From Sporomusa termitida (GTDB lineage: Bacteria > Bacillota > Negativicutes > Sporomusales > Sporomusaceae), in NCBI RefSeq assembly GCF_007641255.1, contig NZ_CP036259.1, forward strand, positions 1,302,001 through 1,366,000: a stretch of DNA of 64,000 nucleotides, given 5' to 3'. Shown piece after piece: positions 7,865-17,326 of the stretch. Numbering within the stretch: position 1 is the stretch's first letter; each line of letters opens with the position of its first letter. The notes beneath the pieces were generated by a model. That model worked only from the letters and a program-made list of their open reading frames with translations, did no database searches and was not told the origin of the DNA. The translations under genes and the position numbers were made by a program.

Positions 7865-9829
7865 ATGGATATCAAGAAGAAACTAACATTAGCCCTACTG
7901 GTTGCCAGTTCACTGCCGCTTATCATTTTTACGGGTATCAGCTTAAACAATTCGATGCAAACAGCAAAAGAAACGGCTTTATCGGAGAATTTAAAGCGAA
8001 CGGAAATTGTTCAGGAAAAGATAAATAATTTTATTGACAAAAATTTATACGGGGTAAAAGTCCTGTCGACCAACCCCAGTGTGCGGGCCCATGATGCAGC
8101 CGGCATCAAGCCCCTGATTGCTGAGGCCGCCAAGGTGTATACGGATCTTAATCCGATTGTCGTTACCGGGGCCAATGGGACGCAGGTTGCCAGAAGCGAC
8201 GATCTCCGGCTGACTAATGTGTCGGACCGCAACTTTTTTAAACTGGCCATGCAGGGACAGGCAGAGGTTATCTCGGAAGTGCTGGTCAGCAAGGACAACG
8301 GGCATCTTATTTCGGTGCTGGCCACGCCGGTGACAGGCAGTGACGGCAAGGTAAACGGGGTTATTCAGGGCACGGTCGAGCTGTCGATATTAAATGAATT
8401 TGTTAATGGGTTGTCCCAGGATCAGGTTACCGTCTATATCCTGGACCAGGAGGGCAAGCTGCTGGCCCATCCGACTAAGGACCTGCAAAAGCCGGAGGAA
8501 CGGACAGATATGTCGGGGTTTGATTTTGTACAACGCGGTTTAGCCGGCAGCAGCGGGGCCGAGGAAGTGAAGATAGACAATCAGCAGATGCTGGTAAGCT
8601 ATATGAAACATGAAAAATCCGGCTGGCTGCTCTGTACGGAAATCCCCTATAGCACGGCTGTCGCCAAAAGCATTGACGAGGCGACATATACGGCTTTTAT
8701 TGGTTTATTCTTAATTGTTGTTACCGGCGGGATCGCTTTTGTTCTTGCCGGCATCGCCATTAAACCCATTCTCGCCCTGGTTGCGGCGGCCAAAAGTGTT
8801 GCGGCCGGGAATTTGTCGGTCAAAAAAATGGAGATAAAATCGACCGATGAGATTGGGCTGCTGGCCGAGGCCTTTAATGCGATGATCAGCAACCTGACCG
8901 AGCTTATCCGCAAGATTCAGGACAATGCCGGGCTTGTCGCCAACTCGGCCGAACAGCTTACGGCCAACTCGGAACAATCGACGCAGGCCGCCAACCATAT
9001 TGCGTCATCGATTACGGAGGTGGCTGCCGGGGCTGCGGCCCAAATGGAGGTGGCTAATGAAACCTCAGACATTATGGAGAAATTATCGGCCGGAATTCAG
9101 CAAATAGCCGCAGACGCCAATCAGGTTGTCAGCCAGTCGGCGCAGGCGGCCGATAAAGCCAAAAATGGCGACCAGGAGGTGGAAAAGGCGGTTATCCAGA
9201 TGAATCAAATCAAGGATACTGTCAACGCCTCGGCCCAGGTTGTGGTTCAGCTAGGGGAGCGGTCGAAGGAAATCGGTCAGATTGTGGACACCATTTCCGG
9301 TATTGCCGGGCAGACCAACCTGCTGGCCTTAAATGCCGCCATTGAGGCCGCCCGGGCCGGCGAACAGGGCCGGGGCTTTGCGGTGGTGGCGGAAGAGGTG
9401 CGGAAGCTGGCCGAACAGTCGCAGGAAGCGGCCAAGAAGATTGCCGAGCTCATTGGCGAGATTCAGGGCGAGACCGACAAGGCGGTAGCGGCCATGAACG
9501 AAGGCACGCAGGAGGTACAGCGGGGGACGGCCGTGGTCAACGGCGCCGGCATCGCTTTTAAGGAAATTATGGCGGTGGTAACCCAGGTCTCCGATCAGGT
9601 AAAAGCGATTTCGGCTTCCATTCAGCAGATGGCGGCCAGCAGCCAACAGACGGTGGTTTCGGTGAAAAAGATTGACGATTTCAGCAAAAAATCGGCCGGC
9701 GAGTCCCAGGGGGTTTCGGCGGCGATTGAAGAACAACTGGCTTCGATGGAAGAAATCTCAGCAGCCAGTCAGGCTTTGGTCCAGCTGTCGCAGGACTTGC
9801 AGGCGGCGGTGGCTAAATTCCGGGCATAA
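7865..9829 (+). CDS. Methyl-accepting chemotaxis protein with periplasmic Cache domain
   Basis: 654 residues. Membrane helix near residues 9-28, double-Cache-type sensor domain about 35-275 (with [20 protein letters not shown] and [15 protein letters not shown]), second helix about 280-302, HAMP domain about 303-355, then the long coiled-coil signalling domain. The hairpin tip is fully conserved ([20 protein letters not shown]), so it should form receptor arrays with CheA and CheW. Ligand unknown; Cache receptors often bind amino acids or organic acids. AGGAGG precedes the ATG closely. Transcribed alone, with a terminator immediately downstream. Confidence 0.95.
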   Translation: MDIKKKLTLALLVASSLPLIIFTGISLNNSMQTAKETALSENLKRTEIVQEKINNFIDKNLYGVKVLSTNPSVRAHDAAGIKPLIAEAAKVYTDLNPIVVTGANGTQVARSDDLRLTNVSDRNFFKLAMQGQAEVISEVLVSKDNGHLISVLATPVTGSDGKVNGVIQGTVELSILNEFVNGLSQDQVTVYILDQEGKLLAHPTKDLQKPEERTDMSGFDFVQRGLAGSSGAEEVKIDNQQMLVSYMKHEKSGWLLCTEIPYSTAVAKSIDEATYTAFIGLFLIVVTGGIAFVLAGIAIKPILALVAAAKSVAAGNLSVKKMEIKSTDEIGLLAEAFNAMISNLTELIRKIQDNAGLVANSAEQLTANSEQSTQAANHIASSITEVAAGAAAQMEVANETSDIMEKLSAGIQQIAADANQVVSQSAQAADKAKNGDQEVEKAVIQMNQIKDTVNASAQVVVQLGERSKEIGQIVDTISGIAGQTNLLALNAAIEAARAGEQGRGFAVVAEEVRKLAEQSQEAAKKIAELIGEIQGETDKAVAAMNEGTQEVQRGTAVVNGAGIAFKEIMAVVTQVSDQVKAISASIQQMAASSQQTVVSVKKIDDFSKKSAGESQGVSAAIEEQLASMEEISAASQALVQLSQDLQAAVAKFRA

Positions 9830-9847
9830 TCACCGCAATACGGTTAA

Positions 9848-9883
9848 GGGGCTGTCTCAATGCTGTCTGAGACAGCCCCTTTT
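9848..9883. terminator. Bidirectional terminator
   Basis: GGGGCTGTCTCA pairs perfectly with TGAGACAGCCCC and is followed by TTTT. It lies between the convergent chemoreceptor and lipoprotein genes. Confidence 0.9.
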
Positions 9884-9956
9884 GCTGTTCGCCGGCAGTT
9901 GTATGCAGTTAACAATTCAGGATCGGAACCGTTAAATAAGCAGGCTGCCGGTGCCG

Positions 9957-10574
9957 TCAGGGGGCCGGTGCAAAGCTGGCCCGCACGGCTTGCAGCAGGA
10001 TGCCGTCGCCGGTGACGGCGGTGGCCGCCGACTCGGCGGCCCCGGAACCAACCGGCAGGGTACCCTGCCAGAGTGCTGTTTTGGCCCATTTAATATTGGC
10101 CTCGGCTTTATAGACATAGGGACCGGCCGGAACCGCCTCGCCGGCCTGATTACGGCAGTCCCAGATGACTGAAACCGGGCCGGACTGCGGGGTCGCCGAG
10201 CTAACGGCATCCAGTGCCTGGCGGCCGGCACCGGCCGGTTGAAAGGCCTGCTGCCAGTGAGGCACAGTCTCGGCCCGTTTCTGATAGCCGCCATTGGCTG
10301 TGAACCTGGTTACCAGCAGGGTGCGGATATGCCGCCCCTGGGTGTCCTCAATCCAGACCGCCAGTTGGTCACTGGCGATCTCGCGCTGGCGCTGGTAATC
10401 AAAGCTGACCGTGACCTGACCCGGGCTTTGTACCGCCGGCGCCGCCGCCTCTGTCCCGGCCCGGGGCGAGTATTCCTGTAATGCGCCCTTGCGCACCGGC
10501 TGATTGGTATTGCCGCAGGCCGCCAGCAAGGCGGCGCTTAGCGCCAGCAACAGCAGCAGGTTAAAGATTCGCAT
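9957..10574 (-). CDS. Lipoprotein, DUF2271-like
   Basis: 205 residues starting MRIFNLLLLLALSAALLAAC; the lipobox LLAAC places the lipidated cysteine at residue 20, so the protein is anchored to a membrane face in the periplasm. The mature part has a DUF2271-like beta-rich fold (VSFDYQRQREIASDQLAVWI, IRTLLVTRFTANGG). I recall such proteins associated with flavin-dependent reductase or thiamine-type FMN transfer systems, but no partner lies here, so the role is open. The start is fixed by AGGAGGT 7 nt upstream of the ATG; the frame could extend to 10607 without support. It is divergent from the iron-controlled ECF block. Confidence 0.8.
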   Translation of the reverse strand: MRIFNLLLLLALSAALLAACGNTNQPVRKGALQEYSPRAGTEAAAPAVQSPGQVTVSFDYQRQREIASDQLAVWIEDTQGRHIRTLLVTRFTANGGYQKRAETVPHWQQAFQPAGAGRQALDAVSSATPQSGPVSVIWDCRNQAGEAVPAGPYVYKAEANIKWAKTALWQGTLPVGSGAAESAATAVTGDGILLQAVRASFAPAP

Positions 10575-10662
10575 GGCAAAACCTCCTGTGATTAAATATT
10601 TATACATTTATTAAAAAATTTCCGGCCGGTTGCCAGGCCTGCGAAATCTTTACTGGAAAGGG

Positions 10663-10691
10663 TTGTCAATTTACATGATATCATCTATAAT
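10663..10691 (+). promoter_or_regulatory. Sigma-70-type promoter of the ECF block
   Basis: TTGTCA (10663-10668), 17-bp spacer, TATAAT (10686-10691). The Fur box lies just downstream of the expected start. Confidence 0.65.
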
Positions 10692-10704
10692 AAACAAAAA
10701 CAAA

Positions 10705-10719
10705 TGAAAATGATTATCA
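10705..10719. promoter_or_regulatory. Fur box
   Basis: TGAAAATGATTATCA matches the 7-1-7 Fur consensus TGATAATNATTATCA at 14 of 15 positions. It sits over the expected transcription start of the ECF remnant/ATPase genes, so iron-bound Fur would block them. Confidence 0.75.
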
Positions 10720-10818
10720 ATGACTTGTGATATATAGTGAGTGACATTCAAAGTCAGGCGGCATAACTGCTGGTGATAATTCTTTCTTTATTTATGATCG
10801 CAAAAGGGGGAGCACAAA

Positions 10819-11232
10819 GTGGCAGGGAAGGCAACGCTGCAGGTTCAGGATTTAATTGCCTTGGGTGTGCTGAATGCGGTATTTTTACGGTTTTTGCCTA
10901 GGGTAAAAGAAGAATTAGGGCACATTAAGAACCCTATAAAAATGCGTAATATAGAGTTAACTGGCCGGGGATTATTGTTTCAGCCGGTCAGAACCATGGA
11001 GTCTATACTGGTGCTCCAGCTGATGGGAAGCGTTAAAGTGGCCGATGAACTGGCGGCAGCACTGACGCGGGGCATTGACGGCGAGCGCCCAAGAACATCC
11101 CGGCGGGCTGGGCGGACTCTATTTGCCGATGTGGTGCTTGCGGCTGGCTTTACTCTGTTTGCCGCAGTACTCTGGTATCTTGACAAAAACATGTTTTCCG
11201 GCCTGTCGTTAGGGGGTTGGGCGCGTGATTGA
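10819..11232 (+). pseudogene. Chimeric ECF remnant: S-component start fused to EcfT C-terminal half
   Basis: 137 codons from a GTG with AAAAGGGGG upstream. Residues 1-23 (GKATLQVQDLIALGVLNAVF) match the start of the S component at 13987 (QIKDMVVLGVLNAVF). From residue 24 on (LRFLPRVKEELG, KMRNIELTGRGLLFQPVR, ALTRGIDG) it matches the C-terminal half of EcfT at 14658. The join falls at GCGGTA (10876-10881), which is shared by the EcfT gene (15116-15121) and nearly by the S gene (14047-14052, GCAGTA). The best reading is a duplicated S-T pair that lost about 1.07 kb between them in frame. The EcfT coupling helices are retained but most membrane helices are gone, so it is probably not functional. 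It overlaps the ATPase gene by 8 bp. Confidence 0.7.
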
Positions 11233-12697
11233 GATAAAAAATGTAAAATTCAGCTATCACGGAAAACGGGCCGAAAGCGTTTCTGCCATTGATTTGCAGA
11301 TTAACAAAGGAGAATTCGTTTTGCTGTGCGGACGCAGCGGTTGCGGCAAAACCACCGTTACCCGGTTGCTGAATGGTTTGATTCCTCATTTTTATGAAGG
11401 GGCTTTGCACGGTGAGGCCTTTATTGACGGGAAAAGTATCCGCAATATGAAGCTGCATCAGCTCGCACGGCTGGTTGGCTCGGTATTCCAGGATCCCCGT
11501 TCGCAGTTTTTTACGGTTGATACCACGTCGGAAATTGTCTTCGGCTGCGAAAATATGGGCGTGCCAAGAGCGGAAATGATCCACCGGCTGAATAATACGG
11601 TGGCGGTTATGAAAATTGAGCAACTGCTAGAAAGGAGCCTATTCAAGTTATCCAGCGGCGAAAAACAAAAAATTGCCATCGCTTCCGTCCATGCGGCGGG
11701 ACCCTCTGTTTATGTACTGGACGAACCTTCGGCCAATTTGGATCATCAAGCTACGGAAGAACTCAGAGTACTTCTTGGCCTGCTGAAGGAAAAGGGCCAT
11801 ACGGTCATTATCGCCGAGCACCGCCTGTATTACCTGAAAGACCTTGTCGACAGAGTGGTTTATATGGAGGGTGGGAAAATTGCTGCAGAGTATGACCGGG
11901 AAAACTTCCTGTCTATGCCTGATACAGAGCGGATAGATAAAGGACTAAGATGTGTTTTCCCGGCAAAGCTGGTTTTACAGCGGAGCGGCAGCGAAATGTT
12001 TGCACCGCCGGCCTATTTGCAGCTGGACGCCGTATGTTTCCGGTATGAGGGCAGTCCCCGGATTCTCGACGGATTGTGCCTTAAGGCCGGACAGGGAGAA
12101 ATTATTGGCGTTACAGGCTTGAACGGCGCCGGCAAAAGCACCTTTGCGAAGATTCTCTGCGGACTGGTAAGCGAGCAGCAGGGGAAAGTAAGTATTGAGT
12201 CTGGGCCGGCAAAAGCGGGAGAGCGCCTGAAAAAATCATACTTTGTTATGCAGGATGCTGACTATCAATTATTTACTGAAAGCGTAGAGGAAGAACTGGC
12301 TCTGGGCAACGAGAACATGCCCCATTTGACGGAAACAGTGGCGGAAACGATGGAAACACTCGGTCTGGCTGCCTTTAAGAGCTGCCATCCGGCCTCCCTC
12401 TCTGGCGGACAAAAGCAACGAGTGACCATTGCCGTGGCAATCGTTAAGGGGGCGGACATATTGATTTTTGATGAACCCACCAGCGGTTTGGATGCGGAAA
12501 ATATGCGGCGGGTGGCTTCCCTGCTGCAAAGGGTTGCGGCCAAGGGAAAAGCGGTGTTTGTCATCACCCATGATTATGAGTTTATCGTGCACACTTGTAC
12601 AAGAATTGTCAATTTGGCGGGAGGTAGAGTCAGTGCTGATTTTTTCCTTAATGACAGCAGTCTGGAAGAATTAAAAGAACTTTTTGGTTTTATATGA
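11225..12697 (+). CDS. ECF transporter double ATPase (fused EcfA-EcfA')
   Basis: 490 residues with two complete ATP-binding cassettes. The first has GRSGCGKTT, LSSGEKQKI and VYVLDEPSA; the second has GLNGAGKST, LSGGQKQRV and ILIFDEPTS. This is the fused form of the energising subunits of an energy-coupling factor importer. It should work with the EcfT (14658) and S component (13987) encoded 1.3 kb downstream, since the pair directly upstream is a fused remnant. GTG start, translationally coupled to the remnant. The Fur-box promoter at 10663 would make it iron-repressed. In this setting the likely cargo is a ferric siderophore or a related iron chelate; that is inference. Confidence 0.88.
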   Translation: MIEIKNVKFSYHGKRAESVSAIDLQINKGEFVLLCGRSGCGKTTVTRLLNGLIPHFYEGALHGEAFIDGKSIRNMKLHQLARLVGSVFQDPRSQFFTVDTTSEIVFGCENMGVPRAEMIHRLNNTVAVMKIEQLLERSLFKLSSGEKQKIAIASVHAAGPSVYVLDEPSANLDHQATEELRVLLGLLKEKGHTVIIAEHRLYYLKDLVDRVVYMEGGKIAAEYDRENFLSMPDTERIDKGLRCVFPAKLVLQRSGSEMFAPPAYLQLDAVCFRYEGSPRILDGLCLKAGQGEIIGVTGLNGAGKSTFAKILCGLVSEQQGKVSIESGPAKAGERLKKSYFVMQDADYQLFTESVEEELALGNENMPHLTETVAETMETLGLAAFKSCHPASLSGGQKQRVTIAVAIVKGADILIFDEPTSGLDAENMRRVASLLQRVAAKGKAVFVITHDYEFIVHTCTRIVNLAGGRVSADFFLNDSSLEELKELFGFI

Positions 12698-12778
12698 ATT
12701 AGAAATGCGGGCACGCCACTGCCGGCGATTATCCTCGTATATCCATTGATATACTTATCGATACCAAGGGGGGATAAC

Positions 12779-13777
12779 ATGATAAAAAATGCCGGGCCAA
12801 AATATCAAATATTTAATCCGCAGGACGAAACTTGCCCAATATGTGTTGGGCTCAATCATATTTACAGAACCAATTCGTTTCAAAATGAGATGAAAGTACC
12901 GGAAGCGGTTGGCGAGGGCTATTGCCGGCGCATTGTTGTCAAACCTTCCATGAGAATATCAATCAGCGATATGACTTTTCATGAAAGGATGACAATGGGG
13001 GAAAGACAGGGCAGCTCCCTGTACAGTCTGGCTTTTTGTCTGGGAGAGGGATTTCTATGGCGGGTGGAGGGGAATCCGAAGCGGGAATATGGGATCGCCT
13101 GTGGGGAAAGCTGTATATTCAACCGCGACCAAGGCATCAGTATCAGCAGCTATGATCCGGGTTCCCGCTTTTTGGGGATTTGTGTGGAGTTTGATTTTGA
13201 CATCATTACAAGTTTTATGCAACACAGAGAAAAAGACCAGGCACACAACAGATTGTTTACCGGCAGTAATTTTTTATATAATGGAAAAATTTCCCCGGCT
13301 ATCCGCCTGATTCTCAACGAAATGATGAATTGCCGTTATCGGGAACAGCTCAAAAGAATCTATCTTGAAGGAAAAATACTGGAGCTGATTGCCGTCTATT
13401 TGGACGAGACTGTCTTTGAGGATGAGGCAATGTCTTCTGCCGGCGAGGTTTCGGCCTATGACCGGGAGGCACTGTATAAAGCCCGAAGAATTCTGGACGA
13501 AAATCTTGTAGCGCCGCCGACAATAGGAAAACTGGCAAAATTGATTTACCTGAATGAATATAAACTGAAAACCGGGTTTAAAGAATTATTCGGCATGCCT
13601 GTTCATGCTTATATTATTGATAAAAGGCTGGAACTTGCGCGTTTGCTGATAGAGGATAAAAAGCTGAAAGTCACAGAAGCTGCTTTACTGGTAGGTTATA
13701 ACGATTTAAGCTATTTCGCGGAAAAATTCAGAAGAAAATATGGTGTTAATCCATCCAAGTACAGTAAAAACATATAA
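12779..13777 (+). CDS. AraC-family transcriptional regulator (YbtA/PchR-like)
   Basis: 332 residues. The first 230 form an effector-binding region of no obvious fold. The C-terminal 100 residues are a typical pair of helix-turn-helix units (TIGKLAKLIYLNEYKLKTGF and KVTEAALLVGYNDLSYFAEK) ending NPSKYSK. By analogy with YbtA and PchR, it would sense the ferric or free siderophore in the cytoplasm and activate the transport and NRPS genes. ATG 12779 is chosen because AAGGGGGG lies 5-6 nt upstream; a TTG at 12746 would be possible. It sits between ECF genes and is followed by a strong terminator. Direct repeats suited to such an activator occur at 13827, 25344 and 59932. Confidence 0.88.
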   Translation: MIKNAGPKYQIFNPQDETCPICVGLNHIYRTNSFQNEMKVPEAVGEGYCRRIVVKPSMRISISDMTFHERMTMGERQGSSLYSLAFCLGEGFLWRVEGNPKREYGIACGESCIFNRDQGISISSYDPGSRFLGICVEFDFDIITSFMQHREKDQAHNRLFTGSNFLYNGKISPAIRLILNEMMNCRYREQLKRIYLEGKILELIAVYLDETVFEDEAMSSAGEVSAYDREALYKARRILDENLVAPPTIGKLAKLIYLNEYKLKTGFKELFGMPVHAYIIDKRLELARLLIEDKKLKVTEAALLVGYNDLSYFAEKFRRKYGVNPSKYSKNI

Positions 13778-13787
13778 ACTGGATCAA

Positions 13788-13832
13788 TTTAGGCACAAGG
13801 GATATTGCATTCTTTGTGCCTAAATACTTTTT
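13788..13832 (+). terminator. Rho-independent terminator after the AraC gene
   Basis: TTTAGGCACAA pairs with TTGTGCCTAAA and is followed closely by CTTTTTA. The T-run overlaps the first half of the shared direct repeat. Confidence 0.8.
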
Positions 13833-13856
13833 ACCACAAATTTTATCCTTTTTGAC
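13827..13856 (+). promoter_or_regulatory. Putative AraC-type operator (direct repeat), ECF S-T operon
   Basis: CTTTTTACC (13827-13835) and CTTTTTGAC (13848-13856) are direct repeats with starts 21 bp apart. A -10-like TATGAT (13882-13887) begins 25 nt after the second repeat. The same arrangement occurs at 25344 and 59932. Confidence 0.5.
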
Positions 13857-13867
13857 CTAGAAGAAAG

Positions 13868-13938
13868 CTGGGACAATGCGGTATGATTCTTTTATTACCG
13901 ACAATGAGAACCAATATCACCGAAATGAGTTGTCCCAG
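13868..13938. repeat. Inverted repeat flanking the S-component promoter
   Basis: CTGGGACAA (13868-13876) and TTGTCCCAG (13930-13938) are perfect 9-bp inverted copies, 53 bp apart, on either side of the -10-like TATGAT. A weak Fur-like sequence, GACAATGAGAACCAATATC (13900-13918, 15 of 19 against GATAATGATAATCATTATC), lies between the arms. Confidence 0.35.
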
Positions 13939-13986
13939 TGACCAATCGCTATGTTTGGCAGGTAAGACGACAAGGGGGAAGCTATT

Positions 13987-14583
13987 GTGGATGGGAAAGA
14001 CAAAAAAATGCAGATTAAGGACATGGTTGTTTTAGGCGTGCTCAATGCAGTATTCATTATTATTTTTTTGATTATTGTCATGGTTCTGGGAATGATTCCG
14101 GTTACATCAATTTTTGCTCCGGCTATTGCTGCTATTCCACTGGGAGCGGTGTTTTTACTCCTGATAGTAAAGGTTTCGAAAATAGGCGCATTCCTGATCA
14201 GTGGTATTTTGCAGGGGACGGTATTTTTACTTTTCGGCGTTTCCTGGCCGTTGGTCAGTGCCATTGTCATTGCCGCAGTGCTGGGAGAAATTATTGTATG
14301 GGGAAACTACAAAAATCTTAAAAGAATTGCATCAGGCTACGCCGTTCTTATTTGCGGGTATTCCTTCGGTTCTTTTGCCCCGATGGTATTTTTTGCGGAT
14401 GCGTATAAAGTAATGGCTGTCAGCAGGGGCTACGACGAAAGCTATGTTAATGCAATCATTGCGCTGTTAAACGGGCCGGTATTTTTTTGGATATTAACGG
14501 CGTCGGCAGCGGGTGCTTTCCTGGGAGCTTTATTCGGCAGGAGAGTTTTAAAAAAACATTTCATTCAGGCCGGTATTGTGTAA
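13987..14583 (+). CDS. ECF transporter S component, MptD-like
   Basis: 198 residues, almost entirely hydrophobic with about six membrane helices, starting at a GTG with AAGGGGG upstream. The pattern (short polar N-terminus MQIKDMVVLGVLNAVF, then helices with GVSWPLVSA and SFAPMVFFADAYK) fits the MptD-like substrate-binding subunits of energy-coupling factor importers. It would capture the substrate in the inner membrane and pass it through EcfT, with power from the double ATPase at 11225. Position among the siderophore regulator, exporter-like pair and TonB receptor suggests an iron-chelate cargo, not a vitamin. This is inference. Confidence 0.8.
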   Translation: MDGKDKKMQIKDMVVLGVLNAVFIIIFLIIVMVLGMIPVTSIFAPAIAAIPLGAVFLLLIVKVSKIGAFLISGILQGTVFLLFGVSWPLVSAIVIAAVLGEIIVWGNYKNLKRIASGYAVLICGYSFGSFAPMVFFADAYKVMAVSRGYDESYVNAIIALLNGPVFFWILTASAAGAFLGALFGRRVLKKHFIQAGIV

Positions 14584-14657
14584 CGCGGCGGGCTTTTTTT
14601 GCTCCGGCGGTACAAATCCGGACGGTGAATCGTGGCTTATGAAGGGAGGTGCAACCG

Positions 14658-15470
14658 ATGAAAATGGTGGTTAAACAAGAAGCTGCCGGCCAGTGTTGGG
14701 AAGATAAAACGGACAGTTTGCTTATTGGCAAAACAAGCAGAGGCTTACGGGATATGGATCCCAGAATGAAAATCCTGATGTCGCTGGCTTTCAGTACGAT
14801 GCTTTTCTTTACTGCGCAAAAAATGACTATGCTGCTATCTTTAATCGTAGCTTTTGCCATCTTGCTGCTTGCCGGCAAAGGCCGAAGCAGCAAGCCGTTC
14901 CTGCTGGCGTATGCTTTTTGTCTGATTATAGATACGTTAATTGGTTTGGCGGGTGTGGAGAATATCAAGATATTGTTAAGTGTGTTCGTCTACAGTTGCA
15001 TGAAGTTTATTCCGGTTATCATGCTGGGACACTGGCTGGTGACCACGGTAAAAATAAACGATTTTATTACCGCTATGGAACAAATGGGATTCACACGGGC
15101 GGTGATCATACCGCTGGCGGTACTTCTCAGGTTTTTACCCACAGTAAAAGATGAGCTGGGCTATATTCTGGATACCATGAAAATGCGCAATATAGAGCTT
15201 TCTTTTAAGGGGCTGTTAGTTCAGCCGGTCAGGATGCTGGAATATATTTTGGTGCCCCTGCTGCTGCGGAGTGTGAAGCTGGCGGATGAATTGTCGGCGG
15301 CAGCGCTGACCAGAGGAATTGACGGGACTAATCAAAGAACATCACTGCGCGAGGTGCGGATTTTATTCGCTGACATGGTGATTGCCGGTTGCTTTGTTGC
15401 GATTGTTGCCGCGCTCTGGTATCAGGACAGCAAGACCGCCGGCCTGTCCCTGGGGTGGATAGGGCTGTGA
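14658..15470 (+). CDS. ECF transporter transmembrane subunit EcfT
   Basis: 270 residues. An N-terminal polar segment is followed by membrane helices and the characteristic coupling region (LRFLPTVKDELGYI, KMRNIELSFKGLL, AALTRGIDG with the Ala-Arg-Gly signature). It couples the S component to the ATPase. ATG 14658 is preferred over GTG 14649 because AAGGGAGGT lies 7 nt before it. Its C-terminal half is the source of the fused remnant at 10819. It is 74 bp after the S gene and 101 bp before the first ABC half-transporter, so the three probably share one transcript. Confidence 0.88.
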   Translation: MKMVVKQEAAGQCWEDKTDSLLIGKTSRGLRDMDPRMKILMSLAFSTMLFFTAQKMTMLLSLIVAFAILLLAGKGRSSKPFLLAYAFCLIIDTLIGLAGVENIKILLSVFVYSCMKFIPVIMLGHWLVTTVKINDFITAMEQMGFTRAVIIPLAVLLRFLPTVKDELGYILDTMKMRNIELSFKGLLVQPVRMLEYILVPLLLRSVKLADELSAAALTRGIDGTNQRTSLREVRILFADMVIAGCFVAIVAALWYQDSKTAGLSLGWIGL

Positions 15471-15571
15471 ACGCGGTCAAACCAGATTGCCTTAGCTGCG
15501 GCGAAAAGGGGAATACCGGCGTTTTGCAGTCTTTTGCCTGACACTGGTGGGATGATTGGAGGATGGGAAAC

Positions 15572-17326
15572 ATGGGTGGGTTCAAAAAAGTTTTATTTTA
15601 TGCCCAGGAACACAGCAATAAGATATATTGCGCATTACTGCTTATTTTAGGCAGCGTTGTTGCGGGAATCTGCCCTTATCTAATTGCGTATGATATTATC
15701 TTACGGTTCGTGGAGACGCATACCGCCACGACGGGGTACGTATTGCTTATGAGCGGCGCCGTTGTTGTCTGTTTGTTATTACAGTCATTTTTGTATTACA
15801 AGGGATTGACATTGTCGCATGAGGCGGCTTATGACACGCTGATGGGAATGCGAATAAAATTTGCCGATAAGCTGACCAAATTGTCGTTGGGGGATATCCA
15901 TACGAACGGGACAGGCAGTTATAAGAAAAACTTTGTCGATGACATCGAAAGTGTGGAGCTGTTGCTTGCCCATATGCTGCCGGAAGGCATACCTTATGTC
16001 CTCGCACCGGTCGTTGCTTATCTTATTTTCTTTATTCTGGACTGGCGTCTGGCCCTGCTTTCGATTGCCGCAGTGTCCATTGGCCTGCTTGCTATTATCA
16101 TAATGACGAAGAGCGGAACTAAAAAAATGGAACGCTATTATAGCGCTGCGAGAAAAATGAACGCAACCATAATTGAATATATCTCGGGCATGGAAGTCAT
16201 TAAAATTTTTAACAGGACGACAAGTTCTTACGAAAACTATGTGTCGTCGGTGGAAGATTATAAAAAGTATACACTGGCGTGGTTCCGTGAATCGTGGACG
16301 TATATGGCGGTTTACGGCGCGGTTCTGCCCTGCACCATACTGTTTTTACTGCCTGTGGGCAGTATGTTTTATCTCGATGGAACGTTAACCCTGGCTACCT
16401 TTGTTTTTGCCCTGCTGTTATCAATGAGTCTTGGTCAGCCGTTTATCCGGCTGGTGGAATTTTTCCCCACCCTTCCTGTCCTTAAGCATAAAATAGGCCA
16501 ACTGGAAAAAACCTTTACCGGTGAAGAACTGACGCTTGCTGATCAGGGAATTGCCCCGGACAATTATAACGTGGAATTCCAGGATGTTACTTTTGCCTAT
16601 GATCACAAAGAAGTCATTGACCGGGTCTCCTTTTGTGCTAAAGAGAATAATGTTACGGCCATTGTTGGCGCATCCGGGAGCGGCAAGAGTACGTTGGCTA
16701 AGCTGCTGGTGCATTTTTGGGATGTTAAAGAGGGCCGGATTACGATCGGCGGCGTCAATATTAACGATATGTCTTTTGCAAGACTGATGAATTTAATTAG
16801 TTATGTTTCACAGGACACTTTTCTGTTTAAGGATTCTCTCATGGAGAATATTCGTGTCGGCAAGCCTGAGGCCAGTGATGACGAGGTTATGGCGGCGGCG
16901 AAAATGGCTATGTGCCATGAATTTATTAGAAAAATGGAAAAGGGGTATTACACCAATGCCGGCGAGGCGGGAAATAAGCTTTCCGGCGGGGAAAAGCAAC
17001 GTCTTACCATTGCCAGGGCGATCCTGAAAAATGCTCCTGTTATCATTCTGGATGAGGCTACCGCCTTTACCGATCCGGAAAACGAGGATAAAATCCAGGC
17101 AGCGTTAAATCAGCTGATTATCGGTAAAACCGTGGTTGTTATTGCTCACCGGCTTTCTACAATTGTGGAGGCCGATACAATTCTGCTGATGGATAAAGGG
17201 CGTTTGCTTATGCAGGGCACTCATGCCGAACTGCTGGTAAAATCCAGGCAATACCAGTCGCTATGGGATTCACACCAGCAAACGCTGGACTGGGGAATTC
17301 AGGTTAAGGAGGGACAAAATGCTTAG
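15572..17326 (+). CDS. ABC half-transporter, YbtP/IrtA-like
   Basis: 584 residues: six membrane helices in the first 310, then a nucleotide-binding domain with [27 protein letters not shown] and AHRLS. It forms a heterodimer with the next gene product. YbtP/YbtQ and IrtA/IrtB keep an exporter fold but work in uptake of ferric siderophores across the inner membrane; the neighbouring TonB receptor and AraC regulator support the same use here. The D-loop region reads EATAFTDPENED. ATG 15572 is preferred because GGAGG is 9 nt upstream; ATG 15563 directly abuts that site. It overlaps the next gene by 8 bp. Confidence 0.88.
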   Translation: MGGFKKVLFYAQEHSNKIYCALLLILGSVVAGICPYLIAYDIILRFVETHTATTGYVLLMSGAVVVCLLLQSFLYYKGLTLSHEAAYDTLMGMRIKFADKLTKLSLGDIHTNGTGSYKKNFVDDIESVELLLAHMLPEGIPYVLAPVVAYLIFFILDWRLALLSIAAVSIGLLAIIIMTKSGTKKMERYYSAARKMNATIIEYISGMEVIKIFNRTTSSYENYVSSVEDYKKYTLAWFRESWTYMAVYGAVLPCTILFLLPVGSMFYLDGTLTLATFVFALLLSMSLGQPFIRLVEFFPTLPVLKHKIGQLEKTFTGEELTLADQGIAPDNYNVEFQDVTFAYDHKEVIDRVSFCAKENNVTAIVGASGSGKSTLAKLLVHFWDVKEGRITIGGVNINDMSFARLMNLISYVSQDTFLFKDSLMENIRVGKPEASDDEVMAAAKMAMCHEFIRKMEKGYYTNAGEAGNKLSGGEKQRLTIARAILKNAPVIILDEATAFTDPENEDKIQAALNQLIIGKTVVVIAHRLSTIVEADTILLMDKGRLLMQGTHAELLVKSRQYQSLWDSHQQTLDWGIQVKEGQNA

